Below, piece after piece: positions 58,883 to 64,000 of a stretch of DNA of 64,000 nucleotides. Within the stretch, counting starts at the first letter, position 1, and each line of letters begins with the position of its first letter. The position numbers and the translations under genes are program-made. This DNA is from Armigeres subalbatus. Taxonomy: Eukaryota; Arthropoda; Insecta; Diptera; Culicidae. The notes beneath the pieces are model-generated. The model saw only the letters and a list, made by a program, of their open reading frames with translations. It was not told where the DNA came from and did no database searches. The stretch spans positions 23,838,035-23,902,034 of the forward strand of contig NC_085140.1 in NCBI RefSeq assembly GCF_024139115.2, read 5' to 3'.

Positions 58883-59820
58883 GCCGAACGATTGTTTTGG
58901 CCAGATGGCTTTTGGGTCTAATGGTTTGTTCCACTTAATGACATATTCGGCTAAACAACTTTTGGTCTTGTAGCCATTCGTCAGATGGCACCTCCCGTCG
59001 TTTGGCGGAAAGCCATTTGTTCGAAAAACACGTGGAGCCGAAAGTTTTCTAATCCGTATCCGTATATTCAAAGTCTCAGTGGTTTCTCGCAGGAGTGCAG
59101 ATTACTCGTTGGCTTCACTAGAGTATCACGTCAACATTTTCTTACCCATTGCTTAATTGACCTGCATTAGGACACGGCCGGCGCCGGTATTGTTTTTTCT
59201 TTTATATGCTTCTTTGTCCCTTTAGGCACAACAACGTGAGCGTATTGTGGTGACATCTGGTGCTGCCAGACTGTAGCGCACAGTCTGATTATCTTGCCTT
59301 TATTTGATTGTCAGCATCTTACGACTCCAACTGAATTTTCTAATCTTGCTGTTTCCTATCTGCATTATCGATGTTATCGATTAGCCCTTGACGCTGTTGT
59401 GTTGATTTCTACGCTACGAGACCCCATGCAGCTTGCTTAATTTAGTGTCACCAATTTTTACACTTTAAAGATGTTGTTAGTCCCAAATATCATTTGTTGG
59501 TTTATGGTGTAACTACAGCTGGCTTAGCAATAACAGAGTATCAATTGTGGGTGGTCAATCATGCTCACGCTCAAAATGAGTAGTTCAGCCGAACGACACT
59601 TTCAGCGATTAATCCATTTGGGCCAAACGGGCCTTGCTGAAAAAAGGCATTACGGCCAAACGGTATTTTCGACCTAATGACATTTTCGACCATGTATGAG
59701 TTTCGGCCTAATGGTTTGTTCGGTCAAATGACATATTCAGCCTAACAACTTTTGGCCTTGTGGTCTTCGACTAAATGGCTTTCAGCCGAATGATCTTCGG
59801 CCAAACGTTAAAAAAAAGTA
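58883..59820. repeat. GGCCGAAT/GGCCAAAT simple repeat around a unique core
   Basis: 58883-59000 and 59565-59820 are runs of ATGGTTTGTTCGGCCAAATG-like units. The 560 bp between them show no recognisable feature. Confidence 0.6.
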
Positions 59821-60780
59821 TTTCGTCAAAGAATTATTTGGGTACAAATAGCAAAACATCCGGATAGTTTCCCACGGATAGTTCTTAGGAAACTCTACTG
59901 GAAATTGAAATTAGTTAGAGTTTAGAGAGGATGTGCACTTAAATTCTTCAAAATTTCCATGAAAATTTTATCCAAATTTTCACGGAAACATACTCGGGAT
60001 TTCATCATCTTTGATTTACGGAATTTTGAAGCAAACTCTTTGGATTTAAATGCAACATTCTTATGCTTTGTAGCCGCGCATCTAACCACACGACTAAGGA
60101 AGTCCCCGATGAAATGCACCAGATATTTTAATTCGTGCACTAAATACCTCGCATCGCACGATAAATTAACGAAACTCCAAAAACCGATTGAATTTTTCGC
60201 ACCGTTCACCTAACGAACGAACTAATGACTGATTGCTATGGTGGTTATTCCTAGTTAAGGTTCATGCAAATTTACGTTTCATAGATCCCAAAACATCTGA
60301 TCCCAAAAAATTAAGTGTTAAAAAGTGTAGATTCAGTTACGTTTAAATTCCATGTTTTGAAAGTATGTGTATTTGAAATACCATGCGTCTCCATTTTGAT
60401 CGAACCATTTTAATGCTTTTTTTCGAATAACTTCTTGTTATTCTATAAGATGTGCATCATAAGATAAACCAATTCCTGCGATGTTCAAATTCACGGGGTT
60501 CAAATTAAAAACGGTTGTTCAAATAAAAACGGTCATATTACGGTCTTATAACGGGGTCCATGGCATTTGTAGCTTTTGAACTCTCAAATAGTAATATACC
60601 TTGCTTGGACATTTTTAAAACAGTATTGTCAACTTGTAAACAATGAAGGCCGTCAAAACTTTACCAAAATTTCAAAGCCAGTTTTATTGCAAATTCTGAA
60701 AAACCGTTCATGTTTTATCGTGTTTTTGTGTTTTTGGTTCCAATATTTATCATTCAATTAGGTTGAATGCGAAGTAAAAG
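59821..60780. other. No gene; short dispersed-repeat end
   Basis: Contains the block TACCATGCGTCTCCATTTTG at about 60378, the 3' end of the 290-bp dispersed family. Otherwise nothing recognised. Confidence 0.4.
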
Positions 60781-61540
60781 GTGGGAAATGTAAAGTGAGA
60801 AGTCAGTTCCTCCTTTTTCCTTCCTTCTTTGTCCTCATTCTTTCTCCATTGGAATTCTTTGATCTTTCTTTAATTTTTTTTTTTCATTTTTCATTTCTGC
60901 ATTTCTTTTCTTCCTTTTGCATTAATATTTTTTCCTTCTTCTTTCCTTTTCTGTACTTCTCTCTTTTCTCTTTCGCATTTTAAACTTTTCATTCATTATT
61001 TCTCCTTTATTCTTCCTAGTTCTTTCTTTCACTTTTCTTCCACTTATCCGTCTTTCTTATTTTTTTCATTTTGCAACTATCTTCTTTCTTCTTTTTTCTT
61101 TCGACTTCTTTCTTTAAACTTTCTTCCTTCTCCCTTCTTGTCTCTTTCTTCTTTCTCTTTTCTTCTTTCTTATTTCTTCTTCCTACTTCCTTGTTCATTC
61201 TTTGTCCATCCATCCTTTCTTCTTTAATTTTTTTCCTTTTCACTTCTTTTTTCCTTTTCACTTTTCTTTTCTTTTCACTTCTTCCCTTTTCCATTTTTCT
61301 TCTTCTTTCTTTCTTCTCCCTTCTTTTATCTTCCATCTTCTATCTTCCATATTCCTTCTTATTTACTTTTTCTTCATTCTTTCTTATTTTTTCTTCATTC
61401 TTTCTTCTTTCTTTTTCTTTCTTCCTTCTTCTTCCTTCCCTCTTCCCTCTTCCTTCTTCATATTGCCTTCCCCCTTTTTCCTTCTTTCTTCTTTCTTGTT
61501 ACTTTTTCCTTCTTCTCTTTTCTTTCTTTTACAGATTCCA
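60781..61540 (+). repeat. Polypyrimidine tract (CTTT/TTC)n-like
   Basis: About 750 bp of almost pure pyrimidine on the plus strand with irregular TTCTTTC and TTCCTTC units. Ser/Phe/Leu-only ORFs (61071-61678) and the Lys/Glu/Arg-only minus ORF are composition artefacts. Confidence 0.9.
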
Positions 61541-61639
61541 TTCGATTTTGGCAAAAAGTTCGGAACACTTATGTTGCCAAAATCGTTTGTTTTATTTTCT
61601 CATGATACTTCACATTACTTCACTTATTGTGACAGTCTA

Positions 61640-61860
61640 CACACTGTGACGATTTTTTACGCGGATTTTGAAATCTGAGCATTTTTTTCGACATTTTTTT
61701 CGCGCGATGTTTTACGTCGATTCTGCAGTCTCTACAGTTTTTACGCGGATTTTGAAACCTAAGCGTTTTTTCCTTATTTTTATCAAGCGATTTTTTTACG
61801 TCGGTTTAGGGGTCTAACCAGTTTTTACGCGGATTGTTGGATTTAAGCGGTTTATGAGTT
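61640..61860 (+). repeat. TTTTTACGCGGATT tandem repeat
   Basis: Three diverged units about 90 bp apart, each with TTTTTACGCGGATTTTGAAA.CTAAGCG followed by TTTTTTTACGTCG.TTT. Confidence 0.75.
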
Positions 61861-61919
61861 ATTAAAAAAAACCATTTGTTGGCTTATTTTCCAAAATCAA
61901 ATAGAGTCTGTAAATTCTT

Positions 61920-62595
61920 CCTCCTCGCTTCTCTTTTTGCTTCCATCCTTCTTCATTCTTCCTCTTCCTTTTGCTCGCTTGCTTCTTTTTTATTCCTTCT
62001 TTCTTTTCTCTTCTTGCTTCACTCCAGTTCCTTTTCGCTTTACGCTTCTTTGTTCTCATTTCTCACTTCCCTCTTTCTTTTTTTCATATATTATTGCTCC
62101 CTTCTCGTTTCTCAGTTCACACTTCTCACTATTTACTCCTCGTTACTCACTTCACTCGTCTTAATTTTGATATTTCACTTCTCACTTCTCACCTCTCATT
62201 TCTCACTTTTCCCTTTTCACTTCTCTTTCAAAACTCATTTCTAACTTACTTCATTATTTACTTCTGTCACTGTCACATGTCACTTCTCATTTTCCTCTAC
62301 TCACTTTTCCTTTCTCACTTCTCATTTCTTACTCTTAACTTACCATTGCTCACTTCCCACTTCTCACTCCTTACTTCTGACTTCTCACTTATCATTATTT
62401 CCTTCTCAGTTCTCACCTCACACCTGTGAACACTTTTCACTTCTCATTCAAGACTCATTTCTAACTTACTTCACTACTTACTTATCAAATGTCGCTTTTT
62501 TCTGGTCACTCTTCATTACTCACTTCCCATTTCTAACTCCTCAATTCTCACTCTTAACTTCTCACTCCCCACTACACACTCCACACTTTAAGCAT
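61920..62595 (+). repeat. TCACTTCTCATT simple repeat
   Basis: Pyrimidine-rich with a 7-bp beat (CACTTCT / CTCACTT), same family as 6.7 and 9.7 kb. Two blocks (about 62155-62300 and 62440-62530) share TCTAACTTACTTCA.TA.TTACTT, suggesting a local duplication. Confidence 0.8.
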
Positions 62596-64000
62596 ATGCG
62601 GTATTTCGAAAAATTTCGTTTCTAACGAAATTTAACGGAATTCCGCGAAATTTCGAAACAAATTTAAACTTAAACTATTCCTTATATTTTCAAAATTTTT
62701 GGTTGTGCCGCTGAACAAAATCGTTAAGTTGTTTTCAAATTTTAGTCTATACAATTTTTTCTATTAACGCTTGTTACATAACCCCATTTTTAGTCTACAA
62801 ATACGTCAGTAGTTTTCTTCTATAAAACGTCTTAAGTGTTTCCAAGATTCAAATTTATATTTTGTGATATTTTTTACTATTTGTACAAAATGAATGCGGA
62901 ATCGATCGTATTGCAAGTGGTCATGGGACGGCATCTAGTCCGGGAGAACGCGAAGTGTTTAACCAGTGCACAATCGATCTGATCACGCCAGCTAGTGTGG
63001 GAGAATGCGAAGTGATAAAACTAATGTCTGCATCGAAGAGCACAAAACTATTTAGTGCGGAATCGATCGTATTGTAGAAGCTCATTAAACGAAGCACATT
63101 GATCTTGCGTTGGATTGATTTGAAACACAGTTTTCGTCTTCTTGTTTTCAAAATAAGGCCGTTACAAATATTCAATTAACATTTTGTCCTACTGGTCTCC
63201 GAAAGGTCAAAGGGGGCGGGGGAAAATGAAAAATAAATATCAAAATGAAAAAAAAAATCAAAAAACTCCAAGGATTTGTTAAAAATGTTTTGAAAATCCT
63301 CAAAAAAATCCGAGGGGGGGGGGGAGACAAAATAGTTTTTAAATATTTGTATCGGCCTAACTTCGTTTACAATAGATATTTAGTCGCTTACCTTTTCTAC
63401 AAACCAACGATTCCTTTCCCGTAGTGCTCACGGAGATGCAGAGTATTCCTCGGTCTTTTATAACAATGAGTGATAAATTAATTTTCCTCTCCTCATCATA
63501 AATTGACTGTAAGGACGTGACCAGCATCGTTATTGGTCATGAATTGGAAACTCATGACTCAAACTCAAAGAAACTCAAAAAGATTTTTGGGCATTTATAG
63601 ATCTTCGCATGGAATTCGCAAAAAAAAATCCAGAACGGGTTGAAAGATCATTAAAATTGCTGAAAGTTCTTCACTAATGATTGCTTTCAGCTTTCAGGCA
63701 TAAGTTTTGGCTTTTACGCCCTTTTCAAATATCAATTTTCTTTTTGTGTATGCGCCTGGTAGATGTGGATACATAATTGAGTATCACACTAAATAAAAAA
63801 TAAATTTAAGCATTCGTTTTCTAATTTTGAGCTCAATACTATAAACCCACGCTGACAAGACAATATGAAGTATGCTTCAGCATAATAACATTATTCTTAA
63901 GTGAACTAAGGTTTTAAACGAAATTTGAATCCGTTTATGGAAAATCCCACAATTTCTATATTTTTTTATACTTACTGATATAAAACTGATATAAAATTGA
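62596..64000. other. No gene; short CGGAATCGATCG repeat
   Basis: GCGGAATCGATCGTATTG occurs at about 62898 and 63058, with related CAATCGATCTGATC between. It may be related to the GATCGTG repeat at 11.6-12.1 kb. A G-run lies at 63315-63324. Nothing else recognised. Confidence 0.4.

Noticed and set aside
61016..62429. Ser/Phe/Leu-rich plus ORFs and the Lys/Glu/Arg-rich minus ORF
   Set aside because: Composition artefacts of polypyrimidine tracts.

Overview
The window looks like a culicine mosquito, most likely Aedes. It is AT-rich and almost gene-free, it carries a SINE that matches the Feilai pattern (tRNA-like head, unrelated body, GAA-triplet tail), a DD37E mariner, many TIR-bearing non-autonomous DNA elements, I-group non-LTR retrotransposon debris, and the dispersed 'GGCCGAATG' and 'TCTCACT' simple repeats that I associate with Aedes. 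No bacterial, viral or CRISPR features are seen.

The only host gene I can support lies on the minus strand: the insect erg-type (KCNH) voltage-gated potassium channel seizure (sei). Two exons are clear: 14478-14721 (pre-S1, S1, start of S2) and 4455-4636 (rest of S2 and all of S3). They join in frame across a 9.8 kb intron with good splice sites. Two more minus-strand segments fit upstream by frame, phase and donor site: 27513-27644 (cytoplasmic linker that would run directly into the [12 protein letters not shown] segment) and 40526-40783 (candidate N-terminal exon with an ATG). S4, pore, S6 and the cyclic-nucleotide-binding-like domain are not in the window and should lie to the left of position 1. 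If the model is right, about 40 kb of the window is sei intron.

Layout, left to right: 1-4.4 kb intron; 4.5 kb exon; 5.8-6.65 kb deleted DD37E mariner; 7.7-8.9 kb TTAA-flanked (piggyBac-like) foldback; 9.3-13.1 kb inverted repeats, a ~110-bp repeat, a SINE and a foldback; 14.5 kb exon; 17.1-20.0 kb truncated retrotransposon between two 218-bp direct repeats; 20.15-20.76 kb satellite with a strand switch; 20.9-24.2 kb 23-bp minisatellite; 24.9-25.8 kb hAT-like element; 26.1 kb hairpin element; 27.5 kb exon; 28.8 kb tRNA-like sequence; 30.8-33.0 kb giant foldback with a nested hAT-like MITE; 33.3-36.05 kb LTR element with a simple-repeat interior; 37-39.5 kb MITE, retrotransposon 3' end and foldback; 40.5 kb exon.

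To the right of 41 kb there is no confident gene: a TAA-flanked TIR element (42.5-43.9 kb), degenerate AATTTCC repeats with a reverse-transcriptase scrap (44-45.9 kb), a 5 kb palindromic 23-bp array (50.8-55.8 kb), a GC-richer low-repeat interval (56.2-57.9 kb) that could hold a promoter, a Feilai-like SINE (58.55-58.88 kb) and long polypyrimidine tracts (60.8-62.6 kb). The large ORFs over the tandem arrays are artefacts of stop-free repeats and are not annotated as genes.
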